64,000 nucleotides of DNA from Sphingomonas desiccabilis (GCF_004135605.1 NZ_SDPT01000001.1:1302001-1366000), one strand, 5' to 3'. Counted from the first letter of the stretch, positions 18,562-28,157 are shown. The notes: a model not told the origin generated them from the letters alone. Numbers and translations are program-made.

Positions 18562-19292
18562 GCGTCGTTTTCCTCGATCAACAGCTGCAAGTCGCGCCAG
18601 GCCTCCGCCTTGCACATCGGCCGCTCCAGAAGCACCCGCGGGTGGTAGGTAGCAACCGCCTTGCACGCCAGATTGCCATCGTTGAGCGCTTGCGAACAAT
18701 CTCCGTTGGTGCCGCCGTTGGTGCCGAGCACCGCACGACTTGCCGTCTGCCCCAGAAGCAGCAGCCGCTTCGGCCGCACGATGCCGACAAGGTGGCGGGC
18801 CAGCGCCTCCAGCTCCGTGGCGCTCGCACGGGGCACGCGACCGGCAAGCGGGCGAGCCACGCAGACGGAAGCGAGCAGCGTCTGTTCCCGGCTGATACCG
18901 ATCGCCGCCAGCATCCGATCGAGCAGGCGCCCCTCGGTTCCGGCCAGCAGGTGTCCGGCGATCCCATCCGCTTCCTCGGGCACGTCGGTCAGCACCATCA
19001 GTGTCGCTGTCGCCGGATCGCCGCTCGGGCCGACCCGCGCGGGCGCCCATCTGGCGTCGGGAGCCAGGTCTCCCATCCGATAGGCGACGAATTCCGCGTA
19101 GGTCGCCGGATAGCCCGGCAGCGGCTCTGCGGCGGGTGCTGCGGGTTGCAGCGAAGCGGGTGCCGGCCGCTCCTCCGGAACCAGCCAGTCGCGCGGCAGT
19201 TCATCGACCAGCGTGTCGACGCCGGCCTCGACCCACCAGTCGAGTGTGCTTGCCGCGGCGTTTCGCCAATCCAGATGCTGATCCGCCCCCAT
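18558..19292 (-). CDS. uracil-DNA glycosylase superfamily protein (family 4-like, degenerate)
   Basis: 244 residues. The C-terminal half matches family 4 uracil-DNA glycosylases: GRLLDRMLAAIGI, VRPKRLLLLGQTASRAVLG and the substrate-loop region ATYHPRVLLERP before a final helix. However the GEAPG active-site motif reads TDVPEEADG and the cysteines that hold the 4Fe-4S cluster in family 4 are absent (the remaining cysteines are in VCVARP, GDCSQ, LACKA and PMCKA). The N-terminal ~60 residues are variable. Activity on uracil is therefore uncertain. First gene of the run to slt, moaB, radical SAM and M48 protease; divergent from etf-QO. Confidence 0.75.
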   Translation of the reverse strand: MGADQHLDWRNAAASTLDWWVEAGVDTLVDELPRDWLVPEERPAPASLQPAAPAAEPLPGYPATYAEFVAYRMGDLAPDARWAPARVGPSGDPATATLMVLTDVPEEADGIAGHLLAGTEGRLLDRMLAAIGISREQTLLASVCVARPLAGRVPRASATELEALARHLVGIVRPKRLLLLGQTASRAVLGTNGGTNGDCSQALNDGNLACKAVATYHPRVLLERPMCKAEAWRDLQLLIEENDA

Positions 19293-19409
19293 CACCCTAT
19301 ATAGGCCACCGGGTTGACGCCGCGGTCAATCTGAATGAATTCCCCTGCCGACAAGGCGTTGCAGGTACGCGACGACACGGTGCCGCGGCGAGACTGGGAG
19401 TAGGAGTGC

Positions 19410-21071
19410 ATGAGCGAGCGGGAATCGATGCCCTATGACGTCGTGATCGTCGGCGCGGGCCCCGCAGGTCTGTCCGCGGCGATCCGGCTGAAGCAGCTGG
19501 CGAATGGCGCCGGCCGTGAGATCGCGGTCTGCGTCCTCGAAAAAGGTTCGGAGGTCGGCGCGCACATCCTGTCGGGGGCGGTGATCGATCCGCGCGCGCT
19601 GGACGAGCTGCTGCCCGAATGGCGCGAGCAGGGCTGTCCGCTGGCCGAAGTGCCGGTGACGGAGAACCACCATTGGATCCTGAACGCCACCGGCAAGACG
19701 GAGATGCCGCACTTCGCGCTGCCGCCCTTCATGTCCAACGAGGGCACCTATACCGGCTCGCTCGGCAGCCTGTGCCGCTGGCTTGCCGAGCAGGCCGAGG
19801 GGCTGGGCGTCGAGATCTTCCCGGGCTTTGCCGCCGCGGAGGTGCTGTTCCACGAGGATGGATCGGTCAAGGGTGTCGCGACGGGCGACATGGGCGTAGC
19901 GCGCGACGGCACCCGCAAGCCGGACTGGCAGCCGGGGCTTGAGCTCCATGCGAAATACACCTTCCTGGCCGAGGGCGTGCGCGGGCACCTCAGCAAGCAG
20001 CTGATCCGCACCTTCGACCTCGCCCGCGACGCGCAGCCGCAGGTCTATGGCATCGGCATCAAGGAACTGTGGGACATCGCGCCCGACAAGCATGTGCCCG
20101 GCCGCGTGATCCACACGCAGGGCTGGCCGCTGTCCGAAACCCGCGGCACCAATGGCGGCGGCTTCCTCTATCACCAGGCAAACGGGCAGGTGGCGCTGGG
20201 CCTCGTCACCTGGCTGAACTATTCAAACCCCTATCTCTCCCCCTTCCATGAAATGCAGCGCTGGAAGACCCATCCCGAGATCGCGAAGATCCTGGAGGGC
20301 GGCAAGCGCGTTTCCTATGGCGCGCGCGCGATCAACGATGGCGGCTGGCAGTCGGTACCGAAGCTCGTGTTTCCCGGCGGTGCCCTGATCGGCTGCTCGG
20401 CAGGGTTCGTGAACGTACCCCGGATCAAGGGCACGCACACGGCGATGAAGACCGGAATGCTCGCGGCCGAGGCTGCGTTCGACGCCATCGTCGCCGATCG
20501 CGGCGGCGACACGCTCGACACTTATCAGAGCGCCTATCGGGCCAGCTGGGTCTACGAGGAGCTGCGCAAGGTCCGCAACGTCGTGCCGCTGGTCAAGAAG
20601 TTCGGCGACTTCGTCGGATCGGGTCTTTCCGGCATCACCATGTGGGCGGAGCATTGGGGCATGCGCATGCCCTTTACCCTGCGCCACCATCCCGACCATG
20701 AAAGCCTGTGGCGCAAGGATCAGGTCCAGCCGATTGCCTATCCCAAGCCGGACGGGAAGCTGACCTTCGACCGTCTCTCCTCGGTGTTCCTGTCGAACAC
20801 CAACCATGAGGAGGATCAGCCGGTCCACCTGACGTTGCGCGATCCCGACGTTCCGATCGACTACGACCTGCCCATGTTCGACGAGCCGGCACAGCGCTAT
20901 TGCCCCGCCGGCGTGTACGAGGTCGTGGAAACCGAGGGCGCCACGCCGCGCTTCGTGATCAACGCCCAGAACTGCGTCCACTGCAAGACCTGCGACATCA
21001 AGGACCCTACGCAGAACATCAACTGGGTGGTGCCCGAAGGCGGGGGAGGGCCGAACTATCCCAACATGTAA
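19410..21071 (+). CDS. electron transfer flavoprotein-ubiquinone oxidoreductase
   Basis: Membrane-associated flavoprotein passing electrons from ETF (fatty-acid and amino-acid oxidation) to ubiquinone. 553 residues: FAD-binding GAGPAGLSAA (15-24), ubiquinone/FAD domains through the middle, and a C-terminal 4Fe-4S site with C498 (YCPAGVYE) and CVHCKTC (C522, C525, C528). Ends with the typical GGGGPNYPNM. A TPR gene follows directly; the two may share a transcript. Confidence 0.97.
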   Translation: MSERESMPYDVVIVGAGPAGLSAAIRLKQLANGAGREIAVCVLEKGSEVGAHILSGAVIDPRALDELLPEWREQGCPLAEVPVTENHHWILNATGKTEMPHFALPPFMSNEGTYTGSLGSLCRWLAEQAEGLGVEIFPGFAAAEVLFHEDGSVKGVATGDMGVARDGTRKPDWQPGLELHAKYTFLAEGVRGHLSKQLIRTFDLARDAQPQVYGIGIKELWDIAPDKHVPGRVIHTQGWPLSETRGTNGGGFLYHQANGQVALGLVTWLNYSNPYLSPFHEMQRWKTHPEIAKILEGGKRVSYGARAINDGGWQSVPKLVFPGGALIGCSAGFVNVPRIKGTHTAMKTGMLAAEAAFDAIVADRGGDTLDTYQSAYRASWVYEELRKVRNVVPLVKKFGDFVGSGLSGITMWAEHWGMRMPFTLRHHPDHESLWRKDQVQPIAYPKPDGKLTFDRLSSVFLSNTNHEEDQPVHLTLRDPDVPIDYDLPMFDEPAQRYCPAGVYEVVETEGATPRFVINAQNCVHCKTCDIKDPTQNINWVVPEGGGGPNYPNM

Positions 21072-21156
21072 GCGCCTGCTGCTGAGCGCCGTCGCTTCAG
21101 CGGGTGTAGCCGTTGCGTCGCCTGCGGCCGCTGCCGAGGAGAACCTGCCCGCCTAT

Positions 21157-22689
21157 GTGCGTGCGCGCGCGGCGGATGCAGACGGCGCGGTCGATGCGGC
21201 TGCACGCTATTATGCCCTCGCTCTCGCTGCCCGGCCCGGCAGCGAAGTGGTGGCAATCCGCGCGTATCGCGAGGGGCTGGCGAGCGGCGACCTTGCGCTT
21301 GCCCGCAGATCGCTGGCGGTGCTGTCGCGCGCGGGCGTCGCGCCCCCCGACGCCGCTGTCCTCGAGTTTGCGGACGCCGTGGCCGCTCGCCGCCGCGATC
21401 GTGCGGCAAGCGCCGTGCAGAAGCTGGGCGACAGCCCGCTCGAGTTCCTGCAACCGGTACTCGCCGCATGGCTTGCCGTGGATGGGAAGAACCCGGAAGT
21501 CGCGCTGCAACTCGCCTCGCGAGAGGGCGATGCGCTCGACCGGCGCTATGCCTCCGAGAACCACGCGTTAATCCTTCTCGCCACCGGCCGCACGGCAGAG
21601 GGGTTGGCGGCGGTGCATGCGCAACTCGGTGCGCTGCGGGAGGATCAGCAGTTCCGGCTGGCGGCCGCATCGCTGCTGGCGGGGCACGGAAAGCGCGATG
21701 CCGCGCAGGCGCTGCTGGCGGGAGGGGATCCGGTGCTCGTGCTGCACCGCGAGCGGCTTGGGCGCGGGCCGAAAGACGACGCACGGTTCGGCGCCTCGCG
21801 CTTTCTGGTACGGGTAGCGAACGATCTCGCTTCCGAGGAAACGGCTCCGCTGGCCATTGCGCTCGCGCGTGCGGCCCTGATCCTCGACCCCGCCTTCGAC
21901 GGCGCGCGGATCGCGCTTGCCGAGGCGTTGTCGCAGGAGGGCGCCGCCGCCAAGGCGCGCGAGGCTTTGGCGGCAATCCCCGCGGGAAGCCCCTTTGTCC
22001 GCGAGGCGCGGAGTGCGGAAGTCACCGTGCTGGCGCGCGCTGGCGATGAGGACGCGGCCGTCCGCACGGCGACCGCGCTTTCGTTCGAACCCGGTGGCAG
22101 CGGCGAGGACGCACGGCGGCTCGGCGATCTGCTTGCGGAGCGTGCCCGCTTCGCCGAGGCGGCTGCCGCTTATGCTGTCGCGATCGAGCGGGAAGGCGCG
22201 CCGCCGAATTGGGCGCTCCTCCTCCAGCACGGGGCCGCGCTGGAGCAGGCGGGCCGTTGGGATGCGGCGCTGCCGGCCTTGCGTCGGGCTGTCGAGATCG
22301 CCCCGTCGGAGCCGCTGGCACTCAATTATCTGGGCTATGCCCAGGTCGAGCGGAACGAGAACCTGCCTGCAGCGGTCGCGATGCTGGAACAGGCGCGTCG
22401 GCTCGCTCCGGAGGATCTGAACATCGCGGACTCGTTGGGGTGGGCCTATTTTCGGCAAGGAGATGCCGCCCGCGCTCTACCGCTTCTGGAAGAGGCAGCC
22501 CGTGCGAACGACGTGAGCGGGACGGTTCAGGAACATCTGGGGGATGTGCTCTGGCGCCTCGGCCGGCGGTATGAAGCACGCTACGCCTGGTCTGCCGCCC
22601 GCCTGGACGCCGACGAACCCATGGATGCGCGGCTGGCTGAGAAGATCTCGCGAGGACTGGCCGCGACAGGGGGGACTCCGCGCTCATGA
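21157..22689 (+). CDS. TPR-repeat exported protein, start codon unclear
   Basis: Tetratricopeptide protein probably acting as a periplasmic scaffold; the role is unknown. The C-terminal half has clear TPR units (ALNYLGYAQVERNENLPAAV, ADSLGWAYFRQGDAARAL). The first usable start in frame is GTG here, but the frame continues upstream from about 21070 as KRLLLSAVASAGVAVASPAAA followed by EENLPAYV, a textbook signal peptide with cleavage site. No ATG, GTG or TTG lies in frame there; a GGGGGAGGG ribosome site precedes an ATC at 21058. So the true protein is probably about 29-33 residues longer, using a rare start codon, or a base is wrong. It overlaps ispE by four bases (ATGA). Confidence 0.8.
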   Translation: MRARAADADGAVDAAARYYALALAARPGSEVVAIRAYREGLASGDLALARRSLAVLSRAGVAPPDAAVLEFADAVAARRRDRAASAVQKLGDSPLEFLQPVLAAWLAVDGKNPEVALQLASREGDALDRRYASENHALILLATGRTAEGLAAVHAQLGALREDQQFRLAAASLLAGHGKRDAAQALLAGGDPVLVLHRERLGRGPKDDARFGASRFLVRVANDLASEETAPLAIALARAALILDPAFDGARIALAEALSQEGAAAKAREALAAIPAGSPFVREARSAEVTVLARAGDEDAAVRTATALSFEPGGSGEDARRLGDLLAERARFAEAAAAYAVAIEREGAPPNWALLLQHGAALEQAGRWDAALPALRRAVEIAPSEPLALNYLGYAQVERNENLPAAVAMLEQARRLAPEDLNIADSLGWAYFRQGDAARALPLLEEAARANDVSGTVQEHLGDVLWRLGRRYEARYAWSAARLDADEPMDARLAEKISRGLAATGGTPRS

Positions 22690-23516
22690 TCCAGGAAATT
22701 GCGCGCGCGAAGCTCAACCTCGCGCTTCATGTCCGACATCGCCGCTCCGATGGCTATCACGCGCTGGAAACGCTGTTTGCGTTCGTGCGCGACGGCGATC
22801 TGCTGACCCTCTCGGATGCCGAGACGGATCGCTTCGCCATCACCGGTCCATTCGCAGCCACGCTCCAGGCGGAGAGCGACAATCTCGTCACGCGCGCCCG
22901 CGATCGCTTTCGCCTGACCTTCGGCGACGATCGACCCTGCGCGATCCTGCTCGACAAGCGGCTCCCGGTCGCGTCGGGCATCGGCGGCGGATCGGCAGAT
23001 GCGGCAGCCGCGCTGCGGGCGCTCGCGACTCGCGCGGGGGTCCGGCACGACGATCCGGACCTGCTTGCCTGCGCGAACGTGCTCGGCTCGGACGTACCGG
23101 CGTGCCTGCTCAGCCGAACGGCGATCGGTCGCGGGCGCGGCGAGGATCTCGTGCCGGTGGACGGCCTCGGCGGCGTTCCTGCCTTGCTGGTGAACCCGGG
23201 CGTGGGCGTCTCCACCGCAGCGGTCTTCGAGCGCTGGGATGGCGTGGATCGCGGCTCGATCGGCAGCGGCGACCTGCTGGAGGTCGCCCGTTCCGGCCGT
23301 AATGACCTGGAGCCCCCGGCCCGATCGTTGGCACCTGCCATCGACGGCGTGCTGGCCGTTCTTGCACGCCAGCCCCGCACCCATATGGTGCGGATGTCCG
23401 GTTCGGGCGCGACTTGCTTCGCCTTGTTCGAGGACGCACCCGCGTGCGCGGCGGCAGCCGAGGCGATCCGGAGCGCCGAGCCCGGGTGGTGGTGTCTCGA
23501 AACGGCACTGATCTAG
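22686..23516 (+). CDS. ispE: 4-diphosphocytidyl-2-C-methyl-D-erythritol kinase
   Basis: Fourth step of the MEP isoprenoid pathway: ATP-dependent phosphorylation of CDP-methylerythritol. 276 residues: N-terminal ARAKLNLALHV with the catalytic lysine (K9), the GHMP ATP loop LPVASGIGGGSADAAA (about 95-110, where the conserved glycine run is intact) and C-terminal RMSGSGATCFALF. Starts in an ATGA overlap with the TPR gene, so it is coupled to it. Confidence 0.96.
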   Translation: MIQEIARAKLNLALHVRHRRSDGYHALETLFAFVRDGDLLTLSDAETDRFAITGPFAATLQAESDNLVTRARDRFRLTFGDDRPCAILLDKRLPVASGIGGGSADAAAALRALATRAGVRHDDPDLLACANVLGSDVPACLLSRTAIGRGRGEDLVPVDGLGGVPALLVNPGVGVSTAAVFERWDGVDRGSIGSGDLLEVARSGRNDLEPPARSLAPAIDGVLAVLARQPRTHMVRMSGSGATCFALFEDAPACAAAAEAIRSAEPGWWCLETALI

Positions 23517-23634
23517 GCGAGAATCCCACGGCGGGACGGCGTGCCGCGGCAGGCGCGGATATTGCAGGATTGCAGCCGTGGCTCGGCTCGGGCCTAAGCG
23601 GAAGGCGGATCAGACGCCGTCAGCGGACGTCCGT

Positions 23635-23665
23635 GGATGGCCCCTGCCACGTGCAGGCGCCATCC
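23635..23665. terminator. imperfect 12-bp hairpin after ispE
   Basis: GGATGGC-C-CCTGC pairs with GCAGG-C-GCCATCC around a CACGT loop, one mismatch. It lies in the 197-bp gap between ispE and the next gene. No T-run follows, so it would be an atypical terminator; it may instead stabilise the ispE 3' end. The rest of that gap shows nothing recognisable. Confidence 0.4.
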
Positions 23666-23713
23666 TCCCGTCCGGGGGGTGACAGCCGGCCGTTCCTGGG
23701 GCAGGTCGCTGCC

Positions 23714-24472
23714 ATGTCAGACTGCAGTCCTGCCGCATCCTCTTCCGATCCGAACCATCTGCCGGCCGCCGAGCGGATCGACGGGGCCGCAGGCGGCGTG
23801 CTGCTGCTGTGCGATCATGCGTCGAACCACGTTCCGGCCGACATCGGGCTTGGCGTGCTGCCGGCCTTGCTGGACCTGCACATCGGCTATGACATCGGCG
23901 CGGCCGCGCTGACGCGCAGCCTTGCGTCGCGTCTGGCTGCACCGGCGGTCCTTGGCACCGTTTCCCGGCTCGTGATCGACCTCCATCGGGAGCCGGATCA
24001 CGAGAGTCTGATCCCGGCGTTGAGCGATGGCCATGCGATCCCAGGGAACCGGGAGGTCGACCGACCCGCGCGGGTGGAGCGGTTCCACATTCCCTATCAC
24101 GCCGTGATCGAACAGGCGGTGCAGGACTATCGGCCCGAGCTGGTCGTGGCGATCCACAGCTTCACGCCGCGTCTCGCGAGCGATGGCCGCGAGCGCCCCT
24201 GGCAGGTGGGGATTCTCTACAACCAGGACACTCGCGCCGCGCATCCCGCGATCCGGATGCTTCGAGAGCGCGGCTTGGTAACCGGGGACAACGAGCCCTA
24301 TTCCGGGCGCGAGCTCAACGCGACGCTTAACCGCCATGCGGAGGCGCATGGGATCCCGAGCATGTCCGTCGAAGTTCGCAACGACCTAATCGGAGATGCG
24401 GACGGTGTCGCCGAGTGGGCGACGATCCTGCACGACGCCATCGCGCGGGTTCATGCGGAGCTCGCGCAATGA
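23714..24472 (+). CDS. N-formylglutamate amidohydrolase family protein
   Basis: 252 residues related to HutG-type N-formylglutamate deformylases and the wider FGase metalloenzyme family (releasing formate from N-formylglutamate or acting on similar amides). Visible landmarks are LLCDHASNHVP (32-41), SRLVIDLHREPD (84-95), and AIHSFTPRL (147-154), which carry the likely metal and acid residues. There are no hut genes around it, so histidine degradation is not implied; members outside hut operons have uncertain substrates. Starts a four-gene chain joined by 4-base overlaps. The ATG is chosen for homology and for GGGGCAGG upstream. Confidence 0.87.
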   Translation: MSDCSPAASSSDPNHLPAAERIDGAAGGVLLLCDHASNHVPADIGLGVLPALLDLHIGYDIGAAALTRSLASRLAAPAVLGTVSRLVIDLHREPDHESLIPALSDGHAIPGNREVDRPARVERFHIPYHAVIEQAVQDYRPELVVAIHSFTPRLASDGRERPWQVGILYNQDTRAAHPAIRMLRERGLVTGDNEPYSGRELNATLNRHAEAHGIPSMSVEVRNDLIGDADGVAEWATILHDAIARVHAELAQ

Positions 24473-24837
24473 GGGCGGTGTTCTGGCGCTGCGGCGGCAT
24501 CGGGCTTTTGTCGCTCATGCTCGGCGCGTGTGGAGACGAAGGCCCGTCCGATCCACCGCGCGGCTTGCGGATCGCCTGTGCGACGGGTGGTGCGCAGCTG
24601 GCGCAGACCTGCTTCGTGGAACAGAGCGAAGCACCGCAAGGATTGGTGTTGACGGTGCGACGTGCCGATGGAGGCTTTCGGCGTCTTCTCGTGGCCGAGG
24701 ACGGGAGCGGTGTCACTGCTGCCGACGGTGCCGATCCGGCCGTCGTGCACTTGCGGTCGCCCAACGAGATCGAAGTGGAGATCGGCGACGATCGGTTCCG
24801 CCTGCCTGCACGTGTCGACGGAGGGAAGGCAGCATGA
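24469..24837 (+). CDS. small predicted lipoprotein, unknown function
   Basis: 122 residues. Signal peptide with lipobox LGAC (C21), so it should be lipidated and anchored in a membrane. After a short linker it contains two further cysteines (RIACATGG and QTCFVEQ, about 13 residues apart) that could form a disulfide, then a beta-rich segment ending in a basic C-terminus. I do not recognise a named family. Starts in an ATGA overlap with the amidohydrolase-like gene and ends in an ATGA overlap with nnr. Confidence 0.8.
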   Translation: MRAVFWRCGGIGLLSLMLGACGDEGPSDPPRGLRIACATGGAQLAQTCFVEQSEAPQGLVLTVRRADGGFRRLLVAEDGSGVTAADGADPAVVHLRSPNEIEVEIGDDRFRLPARVDGGKAA

Positions 24838-26231
24838 GGATCGTGCCTCCAGCTGCCCCGATCCTGCGTGCGGAACAGATGCGGGCTGCCGAGCAGCGCT
24901 GCTTCGGAGCCGGCGTGTCCCAATCCGAACTGATGGAGCGCGCCTCACTGGCGGTCGCGCGGGAAGTCGCCAGGCTGGGCGCCGGGCAGCCGGTGCTGGT
25001 GCTTGCCGGACCCGGCAACAACGGCGGCGATGCCTACGGGGTCGCCAGATTTCTGCGGGACTGGGGCCATGACGTGGCGGTTGCATCGATCGGCCGCCCC
25101 GCCAGCGGCGCTGCGGCAGAGAATGCTGCGGCATGGCACGACGAGGTGGAGAGCCTGGAGCAGGTGAGCCCGAGGCCCGTTCTGGTCGACGGTCTGTTCG
25201 GTACCGGCATGTCGCGCGCGCTGGACGCTCCCGTAGCGGCCCAGCTGGCACGGCTCGTTGCCGCCGCCTCTGTGTCGGTCGCGATCGATCTCCCCTCCGG
25301 CATCGAGACCGACACCGGCCTCGACTTGGGCGCTCCGGGCGGGATCACGGCCACGGTGGCGCTCGGCGCGCTCAAGCCTGCGCATTTGCTCGGTGCCGGC
25401 CTTTCCAAGTGCGGCCACGTCCTGCTCGCCGACATCGGCGTAGAGGCGGCCACCGAATGGCGGAGCATCGCACGTCCCAGGTTGGAGGCTCCGGGACCAC
25501 AGGCGCATAAATACGGTCGCGGCCTGGTCGTCGTCGTCGCCGGCAGCATGGCCGGGGCCTCTCGTCTCGCGGCGCGCGCAGCGCTCCACGGCGGCGCGGG
25601 CTACGTGATCCTGGCGGCGCCGGAACCCGCCTCCGGCGCCCCCGACGCGATCGTCCACCGCACGATCGACGGCAGGGATGCGCTTGCCGAACTGCTCGCA
25701 GACCCGCGTATCGGCGCGGTGGTGATCGGGCCCGGCCTCGGCAGGGACGAGGCGGCCATGAACCGTCTTGAGGTGGCGATCGGCTGCGAGCGGGATCTGG
25801 TGATCGACGGAGATGCACTCAGCCTGCTGGGCAAGACGGCTGCCGAACGTCTGGGCACCCGCAAGGCTTCGACGCTGCTCACACCGCACTCGGGCGAGTT
25901 CGCGCGGATGTTCGAGGCCGCCGGCAGCAAGATCGAGGCAACACTTGCCGCCGCCAAGAGCAGCGGCGCTACCGTGATCCACAAGGGAGCAGACACGGTG
26001 ATCGCTTCGGCCGGGGGCAAGGTGGTGGTCGCATCCGCGGCGCCTTCGTGGCTGTCGACCGCCGGAACCGGTGACGTCCTGGCGGGGCTCGTCGCCGCCC
26101 GCCATGCCGCGGGCGGCAGCGCGGACGAGGCCGTGTGGCTGCACAGTCGCGCGGCGCGACGTGCCGGCCCAGCCTTCGCAGCCGACGACCTGATCGCCCA
26201 GATCCCTGCTGCAATGGGAGAATGCCTGTGA
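24834..26231 (+). CDS. nnr: bifunctional NAD(P)H-hydrate epimerase / ADP-dependent NAD(P)H-hydrate dehydratase
   Basis: Repairs damaged NADH and NADPH hydrates. 465 residues: N-terminal YjeF_N epimerase domain (1-205) with GPGNNGGD (59-66) and the aspartate in VDGLFGTG; C-terminal ribokinase-like dehydratase domain (225-465) with GPGLGRD (299-305), IDGDALS (324-330), TPHSGEF (350-356) and GTGD (411-414). Both halves look intact. The correct start is the ATG in the overlap with the lipoprotein gene; the frame is open 146 codons further, inside the neighbours. Overlaps the next gene by four bases. Confidence 0.95.
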   Translation: MRIVPPAAPILRAEQMRAAEQRCFGAGVSQSELMERASLAVAREVARLGAGQPVLVLAGPGNNGGDAYGVARFLRDWGHDVAVASIGRPASGAAAENAAAWHDEVESLEQVSPRPVLVDGLFGTGMSRALDAPVAAQLARLVAAASVSVAIDLPSGIETDTGLDLGAPGGITATVALGALKPAHLLGAGLSKCGHVLLADIGVEAATEWRSIARPRLEAPGPQAHKYGRGLVVVVAGSMAGASRLAARAALHGGAGYVILAAPEPASGAPDAIVHRTIDGRDALAELLADPRIGAVVIGPGLGRDEAAMNRLEVAIGCERDLVIDGDALSLLGKTAAERLGTRKASTLLTPHSGEFARMFEAAGSKIEATLAAAKSSGATVIHKGADTVIASAGGKVVVASAAPSWLSTAGTGDVLAGLVAARHAAGGSADEAVWLHSRAARRAGPAFAADDLIAQIPAAMGECL

Positions 26232-27418
26232 GCGGCGATCTGATCGTGCGCGTGGCGGCGCGAGGCGAGGGCATCTCCGCCGATGGCCGCCACGTTGCGT
26301 TTGCGGCCCCTGGCGACCGGCTTCTCCCAGACAACAGCGTTGTGCCCGGACCCCATCACCAGGCGCCACCCTGCCGGCATTTTCCGGCGTGCGGCGGCTG
26401 CCAGCTGCAGCATCTCGACGAGGAGAGCTATGCGCTGTTCGTGCGCGATCGCGTGCTTGGCGCGCTTTCGACCCAGAACCTGGCGACGGAAGTCCGCCCC
26501 GCGCTTGTCTCGCCGCCGCGCACCCGGCGTCGCGCAACGCTGCATGCCGAGCGTCGCGGACGTCAGGTGTTGCTTGGCTTCACCGAGACGGGCAGCCACC
26601 GCATCGTCGACATGACGGAATGCCACGTGCTGCTTCCGGAGCTGTTCGCGCTGGTCGCACCGCTGCGGATGCTGCTGGCGGCCATGCTGGGAGAGCGCCG
26701 CGCGGACGTGCATCTGGCGCAGACCGATCGCGGCGTGGACGTCCTGATCACCGGTGCCCTGGGCGACAAGCTCGCTGAACTGGAGGCGCTGACCGGCTTT
26801 GCGGAACGGCACGGCCTTGCCCGCCTGTCGGTGGATGATGGCTATGGTCCGGAAACCCGGTGGGAGCCGGAGCCTGCGACGATCAGCTTCGCAGGCGTGC
26901 CGGTCGCGCTTCAGCCGGGTGCCTTCCTGCAGGCTACGCGAGAGGGCGAGGCAGCTTTGGTGGCGGGAGTGAAGGATGCCGTCGGGAGCGCTCCGATCGT
27001 TGCAGACCTGTTCGCCGGACTGGGCACTTTCTCGCTCGCGTTGGCAGAGCGCGCCAAGGTGTATGCGGGCGAAGCCGCGCGTGAGCCGATCCTGGCGCTG
27101 AAGGCCGCCGCCTCCCGTGCCGGCCGCCCCGTGTTTGCCGAGCATCGGGACCTCTACCGCCGCCCGCTGGCGCCCGCCGAACTCGATCGCTTCGCTGCCG
27201 TCGTGATCGATCCTCCGCGCGCCGGCGCTCGCGAGCAGGCCGCGGCGATCGCCGCCAGCAAGGTTCCGGTGGTGGCCTATGTGTCATGCAATCCCAGCAG
27301 CTTCGCACGAGATGTGAAGACGATGTGCGAGAGTGGGTATCGCCTCGACTGGGTACAGCCGGTGGGCCAGTTCCGCTGGTCCACCCATGTCGAGCTGGTG
27401 GCGCGGCTTACCCGTTGA
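26228..27418 (+). CDS. 23S rRNA (uracil-C5)-methyltransferase-like protein (RlmD/TrmA family)
   Basis: SAM-dependent methyltransferase forming 5-methyluridine in RNA. 396 residues: iron-sulfur cysteines [10 protein letters not shown] near the N-terminus with a fourth in MTECHVL, SAM-binding [24 protein letters not shown] and the catalytic cysteine in [12 protein letters not shown] (C354). It lacks the N-terminal TRAM domain of E. coli RlmD, as many alphaproteobacterial members do, so rRNA versus tRNA target is inferred. I prefer the GTG in the GTGA overlap with nnr because GGGAG lies seven bases before it; an ATG six bases upstream is alternative. Overlaps convergent truA by 11 bases. Confidence 0.92.
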   Translation: MSGDLIVRVAARGEGISADGRHVAFAAPGDRLLPDNSVVPGPHHQAPPCRHFPACGGCQLQHLDEESYALFVRDRVLGALSTQNLATEVRPALVSPPRTRRRATLHAERRGRQVLLGFTETGSHRIVDMTECHVLLPELFALVAPLRMLLAAMLGERRADVHLAQTDRGVDVLITGALGDKLAELEALTGFAERHGLARLSVDDGYGPETRWEPEPATISFAGVPVALQPGAFLQATREGEAALVAGVKDAVGSAPIVADLFAGLGTFSLALAERAKVYAGEAAREPILALKAAASRAGRPVFAEHRDLYRRPLAPAELDRFAAVVIDPPRAGAREQAAAIAASKVPVVAYVSCNPSSFARDVKTMCESGYRLDWVQPVGQFRWSTHVELVARLTR

Positions 27419-28157
27419 TCGGGTACACGGCACCGGTGAAGTAGAGTCCGTCCGGTGGCGCGTTGAGCCCAAGCCGGGACCGGTCGCGCGCGGCAAGCAC
27501 CTCATGGACCTGCTCCGGACGCCACCGCCCTTGCCCCACCAGGGCAAGGCATCCGACCATGGAACGAACCTGGTGGTGAAGGAACGAACGGGCGGCCGCG
27601 TGGATGAGCACCCGATCACCACGCCGTGCGACGTCAAGTCGATCCAGGGTCCGCAGCGGGCTCTCCGCCTGGCAATGGGCGGAGCGGAACGTCGTGAAGT
27701 CGTGCCGTCCGACGAGATACCGCGCCGCGGCGTGCATCGCGTCGGCATCGAGGGGTTGCGGCACTTGCCAGGCGAGACCGGCTTCCCAGGTGAGCGGCGC
27801 CCGTCGGTTGACGATCCGGTACTCATAGGAGCGGCCGACGCAGGAGAAGCGTGCGTGCCAGTCGTCTTCCACCGCCTCGCACGCCAGGATCGCGACGGGT
27901 TCCGGCCGAAGATGCGCGTTGAGCGCCTCCATGAGACGGAAGGGCACGATCGCCTTCTCGATCTCGACATGCGCCCGCATGGCGAGCGCGTGTACGCCCG
28001 CGTCCGTCCGACCGGCGGCGTGGACGGCGACCTGCTCACCGGTGACCCGCCAGACGGCTTCCTCGATGGCCTGCTGGACGCTGGGCCCGTGCGATTGCCG
28101 CTGCCACCCCATGAAGGGCCGCCCGTCGAATTCGATCGTCAGTGCGAACCGGCTCAC
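27408..28157 (-). CDS. truA: tRNA pseudouridine(38-40) synthase TruA
   Basis: Isomerises uridines 38-40 in the anticodon stem of many tRNAs. 249 residues: catalytic aspartate in GRTDAGVHA (D52), FARRYVLP-like and [12 protein letters not shown] segments, and C-terminal [12 protein letters not shown]. Start is GTG in a GTGA overlap with the fmt stop; similarity begins there ([11 protein letters not shown]) though the frame is open another 37 codons. Co-transcribed with fmt. Confidence 0.96.
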   Translation of the reverse strand: MSRFALTIEFDGRPFMGWQRQSHGPSVQQAIEEAVWRVTGEQVAVHAAGRTDAGVHALAMRAHVEIEKAIVPFRLMEALNAHLRPEPVAILACEAVEDDWHARFSCVGRSYEYRIVNRRAPLTWEAGLAWQVPQPLDADAMHAAARYLVGRHDFTTFRSAHCQAESPLRTLDRLDVARRGDRVLIHAAARSFLHHQVRSMVGCLALVGQGRWRPEQVHEVLAARDRSRLGLNAPPDGLYFTGAVYPING

